Shown here in pieces: positions 54,587 through 62,906 of a stretch of 64,000 nt of DNA; the first letter of the stretch is position 1, and the number at the start of each line of letters is the position of its first letter. The notes below the pieces were generated by a model. That model worked only from the letters and a program-made list of their open reading frames with translations. It was not told where the DNA came from and made no database searches. The position numbers and the translations under genes were made by a program. Location of the stretch: positions 124,001-188,000 of the forward strand of contig NZ_FQXQ01000001.1 of assembly GCF_900130035.1 (NCBI RefSeq). Direction: 5' to 3'. Origin of the DNA: Wenyingzhuangia marina. GTDB taxonomy: Bacteria > Bacteroidota > Bacteroidia > Flavobacteriales > Flavobacteriaceae.

Positions 54587-56599
54587 TCATATTTTCAAGT
54601 AAGTCATCTCACAAGATTTACATTTTCTTCTATTTTGATCTACATCTGCTATGTTAAATCGTCCTTCTATTTTTTCAAAAATATCCAAGCCTCTACCTAA
54701 AGTAATCTTCCACCCATTATCAGCTGCAATAAAACGATCATGATGATGTTCTAATCTATATGTTAAGTGAATTCCTAATTCTTGAACCGTTTCTGCCAGT
54801 TCTTCTAAATAAGCGATTGAATCTTGTTGGTATTCTTCGTTATTCCATGTTATAACTTCTAAATTTATTTCTACTTCAGGATCTTTATTATACCCTAACA
54901 TCACACAAAATTCTAATAAATTTTTAAATTGATAAGGCAATCGGATATAAGGATCTTGTAATGTAAGATTAAAAGCTCCTTTTAAATAGTTTGCAAACAA
55001 TTTTTTATAAGAAATTCCCGTTTGGTTGTCCTTTAGAATTTGTTGATGTGGTTTTAAATTTAAAATAGGTTCTTGACTAGTTTCTTGTGTTGTTTGTTCT
55101 TCTTCCTCTTCTTGTACCTGGAGCTCTGCCTTATAATTTAAATTTTCTAAAGTTTCAGAAATCACTACTTTACCAGAACTATTGATTTTATAAGAAAACT
55201 CCACTGGCTCTGCCTTGAACGTTTCATCTATAATATACAATTGATCTTTGACACGTTTACGTCCTTCCATACAAAAATCAAGCACTACCAAAGCTTCTTC
55301 TTCTGAAACTTGTTTATGAGGGTACAATAACTTCATCATTCCAGAGAATGATTTACGAATAGCTGTTTTATCACGGGTTGTTAAAGAACCGTCTAAGATT
55401 ACATATTCATCTAAAATGGTTGCATAATCATACTTTCTAAGTTCACGGAGCAATTCTGCTATGTAATCCACAATAAAACCATACTCATTAGAAAACACGT
55501 TACTTTTTAAAATACGCACTTCCCAACCTGGTACATACATGTGCATACGATCTAAAAAAGCTCCTTTTATATAGCCTTCAGGAATAGATTCGAACAGGTG
55601 TGAGTTTTTTAACATGTAAGGAACATTGTGTTTGGTGTTTCCTACAAAGGCCATAGAAGCTGTTGCTTGGTAGGTTTCTTTACCACGGTTAAAGCTTTGA
55701 TTCGCCATGTAGTTCTGCATGATTTTTACCAAATCTCCATCCGTTCTTTTAGAACCTTTTTCTTGTTCAAACTCATCCAAGGCAACTACATCCCAATACC
55801 CCACTAAACCAATAGCTCCTCTTCCTGTATTGTTTACAAACAAACGAGCTTTGGATACATCTCCTCCAGAAACCAACACACCATGTGGAGATAATTCAGA
55901 AAAGATATGTGACTTTCCTGTACCTTTAGGTCCTAGTTCTATAAAATTGTAATTATTTTCTACATGAGGAATCAAACGAGACAATTGAATAAACTTATCT
56001 CGTTGATTGAAATATTCAGGTTTTAACCCAATACTGTGCATCAATAAATCCGTCCATTCACTTGCTGTAAAAGCTGCTCTTTTATCTATATATTCTTCCA
56101 AGTTAACATTGGCAACTTGTATTGGTTTTAAATCAACTACTAACCAACGGACAGATGCTTCTTCATCATGAGAATAAGCCATGGTTAAAATACACCATAC
56201 TCCTCCTCCACTTAATAACTTAGGATTGTTGGAAACCATGTTTTCTGCAATAGGAATTTTACTAATCCCTAAATTGGCAAACTGAGCTTCATACACATTA
56301 GCAGCACCATCATTAAGATGAACATTTATTTTGTCTATAATTTTGTAGGTTCCTTGAGATCTAATTTTGTGTTTTACTGTTTCAGCATCGGAACGGTGTA
56401 CGTAATTATCTTTAATTACGGTACGTACTTTATCAACCCCTTGTTTAATGATTTCTTCATCATCAATGGCACAGTACTGTCCTAATAAAAACTCTAATAC
56501 ATAAGCAGGCACAGGGTTATTTCCTTTGACCAATGCCGTTAAATCTTTACGTACTACCTTTCCTTCAAAATGAAGAATTATTTTTTCTTTTAATTCCAT
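54587..56599 (-). CDS. brxL: BREX protein BrxL with an unusual (MIT_C-like) C-terminus
   Basis: The N-terminal and AAA+ ATPase core are BrxL-like: Walker A GPKGTGKSHIFSEL (~res 222), Walker B VVALDEFEQEKGSKRTDGDL, and GAFLDRMHMYVPGWEV. After a Glu-rich linker (~495-520) the C-terminal ~150 residues read GISYKKLFANYLKGA... and HHHDRFIAADNGWKITLGRGLDIFEK, ending RKCKSCEM. This resembles the MIT_C (phospholipase D-like) fold rather than a Lon protease domain; no Lon Ser/Lys dyad region is visible. BrxL is a DNA-binding ring ATPase of type 1 BREX. It is last in the operon, 4 bases after pglZ. Confidence 0.85.
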   Translation of the reverse strand: MELKEKIILHFEGKVVRKDLTALVKGNNPVPAYVLEFLLGQYCAIDDEEIIKQGVDKVRTVIKDNYVHRSDAETVKHKIRSQGTYKIIDKINVHLNDGAANVYEAQFANLGISKIPIAENMVSNNPKLLSGGGVWCILTMAYSHDEEASVRWLVVDLKPIQVANVNLEEYIDKRAAFTASEWTDLLMHSIGLKPEYFNQRDKFIQLSRLIPHVENNYNFIELGPKGTGKSHIFSELSPHGVLVSGGDVSKARLFVNNTGRGAIGLVGYWDVVALDEFEQEKGSKRTDGDLVKIMQNYMANQSFNRGKETYQATASMAFVGNTKHNVPYMLKNSHLFESIPEGYIKGAFLDRMHMYVPGWEVRILKSNVFSNEYGFIVDYIAELLRELRKYDYATILDEYVILDGSLTTRDKTAIRKSFSGMMKLLYPHKQVSEEEALVVLDFCMEGRKRVKDQLYIIDETFKAEPVEFSYKINSSGKVVISETLENLNYKAELQVQEEEEEQTTQETSQEPILNLKPHQQILKDNQTGISYKKLFANYLKGAFNLTLQDPYIRLPYQFKNLLEFCVMLGYNKDPEVEINLEVITWNNEEYQQDSIAYLEELAETVQELGIHLTYRLEHHHDRFIAADNGWKITLGRGLDIFEKIEGRFNIADVDQNRRKCKSCEMTYLKI

Positions 56600-56602
56600 A
56601 GT

Positions 56603-59134
56603 CTAAAAATCTTGTGCTATCGAAGTGTTGTTTTGAACCCATTCCTCAATCAATGGATTTAGTTCATCCTCAACATCAAATACTTTTAATTTTAACATAT
56701 TCGTTTCAGCTGCTACTGCCGTAATAATCAACAACACATTGAATAATCTTTCTGAAGGAGATTCTGATACTTTATTTAACTCTAAGATTATTTCGTTAGA
56801 AACTAACTGATTGTCTTTGTATAATGCTACTCTTACACTACGTTCTTTTTCTAATTTAGAAATCTCATTTTCTTGTAAAATATTAAATTTCAACACATTA
56901 GAAACTATCGATAATTTTCCTTTATTTAAAATCGTAGGCATTACTTTTTTAGCAAACTCCACGCGTTTTCTACTACTCACAATTACAGGAGTTACCAATT
57001 CCTGTAAACTAGCACCGCCATGTACAAATTGATGTCCCACTCCTGATTTTCGATATCTATTTACAGAAAAAGGTGTGGTAACATACACCTCATCATCAAA
57101 AGCTGTTGTTAATTTTAGTGGAAATGTGTACCCTAACTCCTGGTTATGATCTTCTTCGGTTATAAAAAATCTATTATGAGAACTCAAAATATTTTTAGGC
57201 AATGCTTCTAGAGCTTTGTCTTCTATTTTTTCATCTGTATATAAAAAACCATGATCTGCCGTTATTAGCACATTGGTTACATTGTAAGAACTATGAAGCA
57301 TCTTTACAAATTTAGCTAGTTCATCTTTAGCACTTTCTACTGCTTCAAACGTCCTACGTTCAGATACTCGTTTGTCTCCCGTAGCATCAATTACATCGTG
57401 GTAAATATACACTAGGTTGTTTTTAAACAATTCTCTTGCTTCTTTCTGAGATAAACTATCTACTTCGGTATATTGAATTGCTATCGCTTTTTCTTTGTAA
57501 GCCTGTAAAATTTTGGTTCGATTATCTGTTCCAGATGTTGACAAATCATCACTCAACACCTCTCCATTGTTAAATGATTTGATTCCTGGTAATAATTGAG
57601 CCATACCTATATTCGTTTTAGAAGGAATTGAGGCTAATTGATATTTTATTTCTGCTGTGTTTTTAGAATCCCCATGCATTATGGCTAACAAGTCTACTGC
57701 AGCTTCGTAACGCAATGCATCTGAAATGATCACTACTAGTTTTTGATTTACAGTAGCCACTTCATTTTTATAAAAATCATACTGTTTGGGTACTTTTAAT
57801 TCTTTGTAATCAAAATGTATTTGATTTAAAGATTGTAACCAAGTCCTATTTTGTAGATCTATATGTTTTTGATATGTTTCATTTACTGTTCTAAAAATAT
57901 CTTCTGTTGCAACACTCTTTGGTACTTCAGCCAGGTCTATTTTTTTGTAAGCCAAAATAGATTTTCTATACAAACTGTCTATTTTGTATCCTGTTTCTGT
58001 GTATGCATGGATATAATCTTCCGTGTTATTGTAATGGTAACTTTCTATTTGTTGAATTTCTTGCGAAAATTTTAACACATGACGTAACCAAACAATAGTT
58101 TGTCTTTCAGTATTTTTAATTTCCTGCTGTAAACTTAACCTGTTGATGATTTCTAATACTTCTGATGTTTGGGTATTTAATTGCAACGTAATTACCTTTA
58201 ATACTTCCCACACTAATTGTGGTGTATAATATTGAAATTTGGTTTCTACTCCATAACACTTAACCAGTTGTTGACTTTGAATATCTTTATCTAAATGCAA
58301 CAACAGAGTTTTGAATGGTTTTTCTAAACTTTCATTATTCTCTATTTCTTGCCACCATTGGTTCGTCTTAATAATACTTGTAGCATCATTTATTTTTAAT
58401 TTTTGGTAAGGATCTTCTTTGGCTAGGTTGCTGTTTTGAGTAGTATAATTGTACCATAAACTACATATTGCCTGTCTGCATATAGTTTTACAAAATTCTG
58501 TAGCATACAAGTTGGTATACTTATTTATTTGCTCCAAAAGGATCTCTTCTAAACCATTAGCTTTTATTTTATTCTCAACCGTTTTAAACTGCTCTTGATA
58601 TTCTTCTTGAGACCAAATACCCAATTTGGTAATGATTGAATACCAATTTTCTGTTTTTTTAAACTTTAGAAATGCAGATAACAAAGCTCTTTGCAAGTCT
58701 TTTTCTTGAAAACTACCTGATGTTAACACCGGTTTGCAAATGTTTTGTACAGAACTGTATTTTAGCTCTTTGATGTATTTGCTCACCAACCTTTTTTGAT
58801 TGCGTTGCAAACCAAATTCTTCCATAAACGTACCCACGTTATCTAACTGTAACTCTTTGTTAGCCAACAATAAGCCCATTAAAGGAAACGCATGATAAGC
58901 TTCTTGGGTATTGGGTTGTGCTAAAGGTACATACAAGAATATTTTTTCATGTTGCATTTCTTGAGTTAACTGATATTTTAATACAAAAGGATTGTTTTCC
59001 CAGTACACCACCTTAAACACATTGGTTGACAGTTTCTGTACTTCTTCCAAAAACTCTTTTTGTTCATCAAAAAAGAACAGAATTTTTAGATCTGGGAAAT
59101 TATTAAAATAGGTAAGTGCTTTCTCTTCTATCAT
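56603..59134 (-). CDS. pglZ: BREX phosphatase-domain protein PglZ (BrxZ)
   Basis: The alkaline-phosphatase-superfamily domain is in the second half: LVVIISDALRYEAAVDLLA (~res 460, metal-binding Asp), DVIDATGDKR, and VLITADHGFLYTDEKI (~res 640), then HQFVHGGASLQELVTPVIV. The N-terminal half is the BREX-specific helical region. At 843 residues it is full length with no visible lesion. PglZ is a core protein of BREX needed for both methylation and defence. It lies 1 base after pglX. Confidence 0.95.
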   Translation of the reverse strand: MIEEKALTYFNNFPDLKILFFFDEQKEFLEEVQKLSTNVFKVVYWENNPFVLKYQLTQEMQHEKIFLYVPLAQPNTQEAYHAFPLMGLLLANKELQLDNVGTFMEEFGLQRNQKRLVSKYIKELKYSSVQNICKPVLTSGSFQEKDLQRALLSAFLKFKKTENWYSIITKLGIWSQEEYQEQFKTVENKIKANGLEEILLEQINKYTNLYATEFCKTICRQAICSLWYNYTTQNSNLAKEDPYQKLKINDATSIIKTNQWWQEIENNESLEKPFKTLLLHLDKDIQSQQLVKCYGVETKFQYYTPQLVWEVLKVITLQLNTQTSEVLEIINRLSLQQEIKNTERQTIVWLRHVLKFSQEIQQIESYHYNNTEDYIHAYTETGYKIDSLYRKSILAYKKIDLAEVPKSVATEDIFRTVNETYQKHIDLQNRTWLQSLNQIHFDYKELKVPKQYDFYKNEVATVNQKLVVIISDALRYEAAVDLLAIMHGDSKNTAEIKYQLASIPSKTNIGMAQLLPGIKSFNNGEVLSDDLSTSGTDNRTKILQAYKEKAIAIQYTEVDSLSQKEARELFKNNLVYIYHDVIDATGDKRVSERRTFEAVESAKDELAKFVKMLHSSYNVTNVLITADHGFLYTDEKIEDKALEALPKNILSSHNRFFITEEDHNQELGYTFPLKLTTAFDDEVYVTTPFSVNRYRKSGVGHQFVHGGASLQELVTPVIVSSRKRVEFAKKVMPTILNKGKLSIVSNVLKFNILQENEISKLEKERSVRVALYKDNQLVSNEIILELNKVSESPSERLFNVLLIITAVAAETNMLKLKVFDVEDELNPLIEEWVQNNTSIAQDF

Positions 59135-59135
59135 A

Positions 59136-62100
59136 CTACTTTATCTTAGCCACTACAGTTTCAAACTTTTTGTAATTTACAGTTACACCATCGTCTAGAT
59201 CTAAGACAATTTGTGCATCTGCCATGTCTTTTAATTCCACATCATAGTTTTCACATTCTATCAATTGTTTGCGCAACAGGTCTAACTTTTTATTTTCTGC
59301 TGTGCTTAAATTGGCTGAATTCTTTTCTAACACCGTTATTTCGGATGTTATATGATTGATGTGTTCTAACAAATAATTGGCACGTATTTTTTCTACGGTA
59401 AAAGCATTCATACGGTGCATGTATACCAATACTTGAAACGCTCCTTTGGGTGAACTAAACAACCAATAAATAGGTTTCTTTTTATATCTGCTACAATGAT
59501 CTTTGTAAAAGTCTTTTACCAAATATTTTTCTAAGTCTTTGTTTAAACAATCTTGTATAAAGTTGCTGTTTTCTATACGTGTTTCTGCTCCCCACAAGGT
59601 ATCTAATAAGTGGTTTATTTGTTGCAAGGCATCGTCTGGAAAATTGCAAGCGGTTCCCATTATAGGTATGATAGCATCTTCGTCTATGATGATTTCTTGC
59701 TCATTATAACTGTAACTAGCCAATTCTTCTTTGGTAGGATTTGGATGTGCAATGTTTAACCCTGGTTTGTCTAAACGGTAACGACCCATAAATACACCCA
59801 TAGCATAAGAAATAAACTGAGCTATGACTTCTGCTTTATTAATAGGTAGTGCTATAGCTTCTGCACCTTGTTCTTTAAAAGTGACTTCTAACTTTTCTAA
59901 ATCTTTAGCATTTAGTTCTTCTTGTAAAATGGTAATGTCTTTTAAGGCTACTTCTGGAGTTAACTCCTCTTGCAAGCCATAAATATCTATAAAAATACGG
60001 TTGAGTTCTTCTTCATTGGCATGTAACTGAAAAAAGTCTTTGGTTACATTTTTTTGCCAAGCTTTATAACTTGCTTCTAAATTGGTTTGGTTGTTTAATA
60101 AAGGAGACTGTTCAAAATCCCATGAGGTTTCTTTTGAGTCCCAGTCTTTTTTTGATACATTAATATTCTTTACTACCAAACCTTTAACCCAATTTTCTTT
60201 AAAATGTAATATTGGTATTTTCTTTAAATCACCTACTAAAAAATTAAAAGTTGGATTAAATACTAATAAAAAATATGAGACAATTTTACTATTCAAAAGT
60301 CCCATTAGATATTCATCAATTATAGATTTTGTAAACAAAGCACTACCTCCTCCTCCAAAAATAGAATTATTCATAAACCTTACTGCAAAGGATCCACTAC
60401 TTATACTAGACCAAGTAATACCTTTTTTGAAATAATATTTAATATTTTGGGGACGAGATTTAATTGAGCCATCAGGATTTCTATAGTTCTTAATTTCATC
60501 TCCATTATTTTCCCATAATACTATTTCATCAAAATAGCCATACCACTTTTTCTGACCACCACCTTTCAAATACGGAAACCACTTGTAATCAGTATTATCT
60601 CCTTTTGAAAAAAAACTTATTTTATTCTTAACTACTTCATGCCATAATCTGACAAATCTTTCATTATTACATGTATCTAACCCTTTTACCGCATTTCCAG
60701 TATCATTTAATAATTTTTCATTCTTAAATTGATTATAAATATTCTCACTCACCCAATACGCAATAGGGCTGCCTGGTATTTTGGAAAAGTTGGTTTGGGG
60801 GATGTTTGGATAAAACAACTTTTTACCATCTAAAGTTCCATTTTTTGGAATCTCTGTAATACCTTCTTCACCACGGTAGAGATTGAAATCGTATTTATAT
60901 TTTTCTTTTCCATTGCTATATAAAAATAGCTTTTCAATGTCTTTGTATTGAATGTGTTGAAAATTACGTTCGTGTAATCTAAAGTAACTACCCAAAGCAT
61001 TTTCAGACTTAGTTTTTTTAATAGCAAACGCTACAGAACCAAAGTCAATTCCAAAAATACCACGCCCCATATGTAGTAAACTATCAAAAGTGAAATTATC
61101 TAAATAGTTCTTTCTGATTTTTTCGAAAGAAGATAAAAATAACCAAGAAGGTAAATTAATCAATGCAAAACGAGAATTATCTTTAGTCATGTTTGGTATC
61201 ACCTCCATAAAAATCGTCATTAAATCAGATTTTGTTGTTGGATAATGCGTATTTACATAATTTTTTAAATCCGCATTCATACTCTTTTGTCCCATGTAAG
61301 GTGGGTTTGCTACTACAGACGTATATTTTTTTGTTAAAGCCAACAATACAGGTATGTAAGCTTTGGCTTTTTGCAAAATAGCTTCTAGGTTAAAGTCTAT
61401 AAACTCTTGCTTGGTTAGTGTAACATAACGTTTTGTTATAAAGTCTCTGGCTTCTGTACTTAGGTTGAACTGCATTACAGAACCTAAGTTTTTGGCCTCT
61501 TTCATTATTTGTAAAGCTGTTGCCAACTCATCCGTATAAACCTCTCCTTGTTCCCCTAAAAAGTCACGAATTTCTTCGTAGCTAAAATTTTCAGCCTCGG
61601 GCATGGCATGCACATTGGGTAGCCATGTAGTTTCCCAAACTTTAGGATATACTTTGGCCGCTTTTAGTAAAATGGCAAAATTGGCTAGTTGGGCTGCTCT
61701 ATCATCTATGTCTAAACCAAATAAATTGTTTTTAAAAATGGCTTCTACAGCCTCTTCAGGCTCGTAGTATTCCTCCATGTACATTTGGTAAATTAGGCTA
61801 AAACCTTCTACTAAAATGTGACCAGAACCACAAGCTGGGTCTATTAGGGTTAGGTCTTCTACGGAGTTTATGATTGGTGTGTTCTCGATACGCTTCGCAC
61901 TCGAACTGACAATATTTTGAGATGCATTCTCTGAGTTCTCGATACGCTCCGCACTCGAACTGACATTTTGCAATTCGAGTACACTTCGACTACGCTCAGT
62001 GGCCTCAGTGTCATTACTGTTCTGAGATTCTGAAACAAGTTCAGAATGACGGGAACCGTCTACCAAATATTTCATGCTGTCCTTTAATGGACTGTTAGGG

Positions 62101-62903
62101 TTTTTGTCTAACCAAATTTTACCAGCTGTGTTTTCTACCATGTATTTTACAATCCAATTGGGTGTAAAAATTTGTGTGGCTGCTGGTATGTCTTTCGCTT
62201 CGGCTTTTTTGTTTTTTTTAAAAGAAGCAAAAACTTCATCTTTCTTTTCAGAAATATAAAACTGATACAACCAACCAATCAATTCTACCTTTTGGTAGTC
62301 TTCATCAGCAATGGCATCTGTGGTATTTAGTAAGTGTAAAAAACCATCGTTTTGCAACATGTTGTCTGGCAACAATAGCTCGGTATAATCATCTATTCTA
62401 CCAAATACACGCTGTAATGTTGGGTGGCTGTGGCAGTAGCCTTTTAACAAAAGGGCAAAAATTTCTTGATCTTTGCTGTAGTCTGTCAATATTTTTTGCA
62501 AACGAACTTGTTCCTCAGCTTTTAAAAAACTGTATTTCCCCTGACGAGCTCTTTGTAATAATAATGGTGTATGTTCTAAACCAGGAGTGTTTTCTAATTG
62601 TGGTTCTTCGTAGCCATTTTTTGCCAAAATACGCAATGCCATGATGCGGTTGAACCAAGTATAAGCAGCTTCTTCTACCACTGCCTCTACCCCTTTTTTA
62701 TCTATGGCTTTTGCCAAAGCATGCCACAAGGCAGGTACCGATGCATCATCAAAAGCTTGTCCTCTAAATATATATCCTCCAGATACTTTTTGTGGTTGTT
62801 CTAGTAGGTCTCCTTTTTCTGTAAAGCCCCAATACAACAATTGTTTGGCTACACCACGCATTAAAATTTTACGAGCTTCTTGAGCAAATGTTTTGGTATT
62901 CAT
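59136..62903 (-). CDS. pglX: BREX adenine-specific DNA methyltransferase PglX (BrxX), with in-frame repeat insertion
   Basis: A 1255-residue class I N6-adenine methyltransferase. Motif I is LIDPACGSGHILVEGF (~res 353) and the catalytic NPPYMGQKSMN lies at ~res 534. The N-terminal BREX region and C-terminal target-recognition region are present. Between residues ~281 and ~343 there is a low-complexity stretch (SRHSELVSESQ, TERSRSVLELQ, SSSAERIENSE, SSSAKRIENT) encoded by palindromic repeats. It does not look like PglX sequence and sits just before motif I. The frame stays open, so the protein may still work. It methylates the BREX site and marks self DNA. Confidence 0.95.
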   Translation of the reverse strand: MNTKTFAQEARKILMRGVAKQLLYWGFTEKGDLLEQPQKVSGGYIFRGQAFDDASVPALWHALAKAIDKKGVEAVVEEAAYTWFNRIMALRILAKNGYEEPQLENTPGLEHTPLLLQRARQGKYSFLKAEEQVRLQKILTDYSKDQEIFALLLKGYCHSHPTLQRVFGRIDDYTELLLPDNMLQNDGFLHLLNTTDAIADEDYQKVELIGWLYQFYISEKKDEVFASFKKNKKAEAKDIPAATQIFTPNWIVKYMVENTAGKIWLDKNPNSPLKDSMKYLVDGSRHSELVSESQNSNDTEATERSRSVLELQNVSSSAERIENSENASQNIVSSSAKRIENTPIINSVEDLTLIDPACGSGHILVEGFSLIYQMYMEEYYEPEEAVEAIFKNNLFGLDIDDRAAQLANFAILLKAAKVYPKVWETTWLPNVHAMPEAENFSYEEIRDFLGEQGEVYTDELATALQIMKEAKNLGSVMQFNLSTEARDFITKRYVTLTKQEFIDFNLEAILQKAKAYIPVLLALTKKYTSVVANPPYMGQKSMNADLKNYVNTHYPTTKSDLMTIFMEVIPNMTKDNSRFALINLPSWLFLSSFEKIRKNYLDNFTFDSLLHMGRGIFGIDFGSVAFAIKKTKSENALGSYFRLHERNFQHIQYKDIEKLFLYSNGKEKYKYDFNLYRGEEGITEIPKNGTLDGKKLFYPNIPQTNFSKIPGSPIAYWVSENIYNQFKNEKLLNDTGNAVKGLDTCNNERFVRLWHEVVKNKISFFSKGDNTDYKWFPYLKGGGQKKWYGYFDEIVLWENNGDEIKNYRNPDGSIKSRPQNIKYYFKKGITWSSISSGSFAVRFMNNSIFGGGGSALFTKSIIDEYLMGLLNSKIVSYFLLVFNPTFNFLVGDLKKIPILHFKENWVKGLVVKNINVSKKDWDSKETSWDFEQSPLLNNQTNLEASYKAWQKNVTKDFFQLHANEEELNRIFIDIYGLQEELTPEVALKDITILQEELNAKDLEKLEVTFKEQGAEAIALPINKAEVIAQFISYAMGVFMGRYRLDKPGLNIAHPNPTKEELASYSYNEQEIIIDEDAIIPIMGTACNFPDDALQQINHLLDTLWGAETRIENSNFIQDCLNKDLEKYLVKDFYKDHCSRYKKKPIYWLFSSPKGAFQVLVYMHRMNAFTVEKIRANYLLEHINHITSEITVLEKNSANLSTAENKKLDLLRKQLIECENYDVELKDMADAQIVLDLDDGVTVNYKKFETVVAKIK
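61881..62047. repeat. cluster of interspersed palindromic repeats inside pglX
   Basis: A 30-bp repeat (start GTTCTCGATACGC, end CACTCGAACTGAC) occurs at 61881-61910 and 61935-61964 with one mismatch. A CACTTCGACTACGCTCAGTG element follows at ~61983-62002. A palindrome ATTCTGAA-ACAAG-TTCAGAAT lies at 62027-62047. Elements of these types are, from memory, common intergenic repeats in Bacteroidota; here they are in a coding region. Confidence 0.8.
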
Positions 62904-62906
62904 AGC

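Noticed and set aside
60830-61027. 65-codon minus-strand ORF in another frame within pglX
   Set aside because: Out-of-frame shadow of pglX; Asn/Thr/Lys-rich, no motifs.
61881-62047. CRISPR-like array inside pglX
   Set aside because: Only two copies of the 30-bp repeat, different neighbouring repeat types, and an open reading frame throughout; no cas genes. Interspersed palindromic repeats explain it better.
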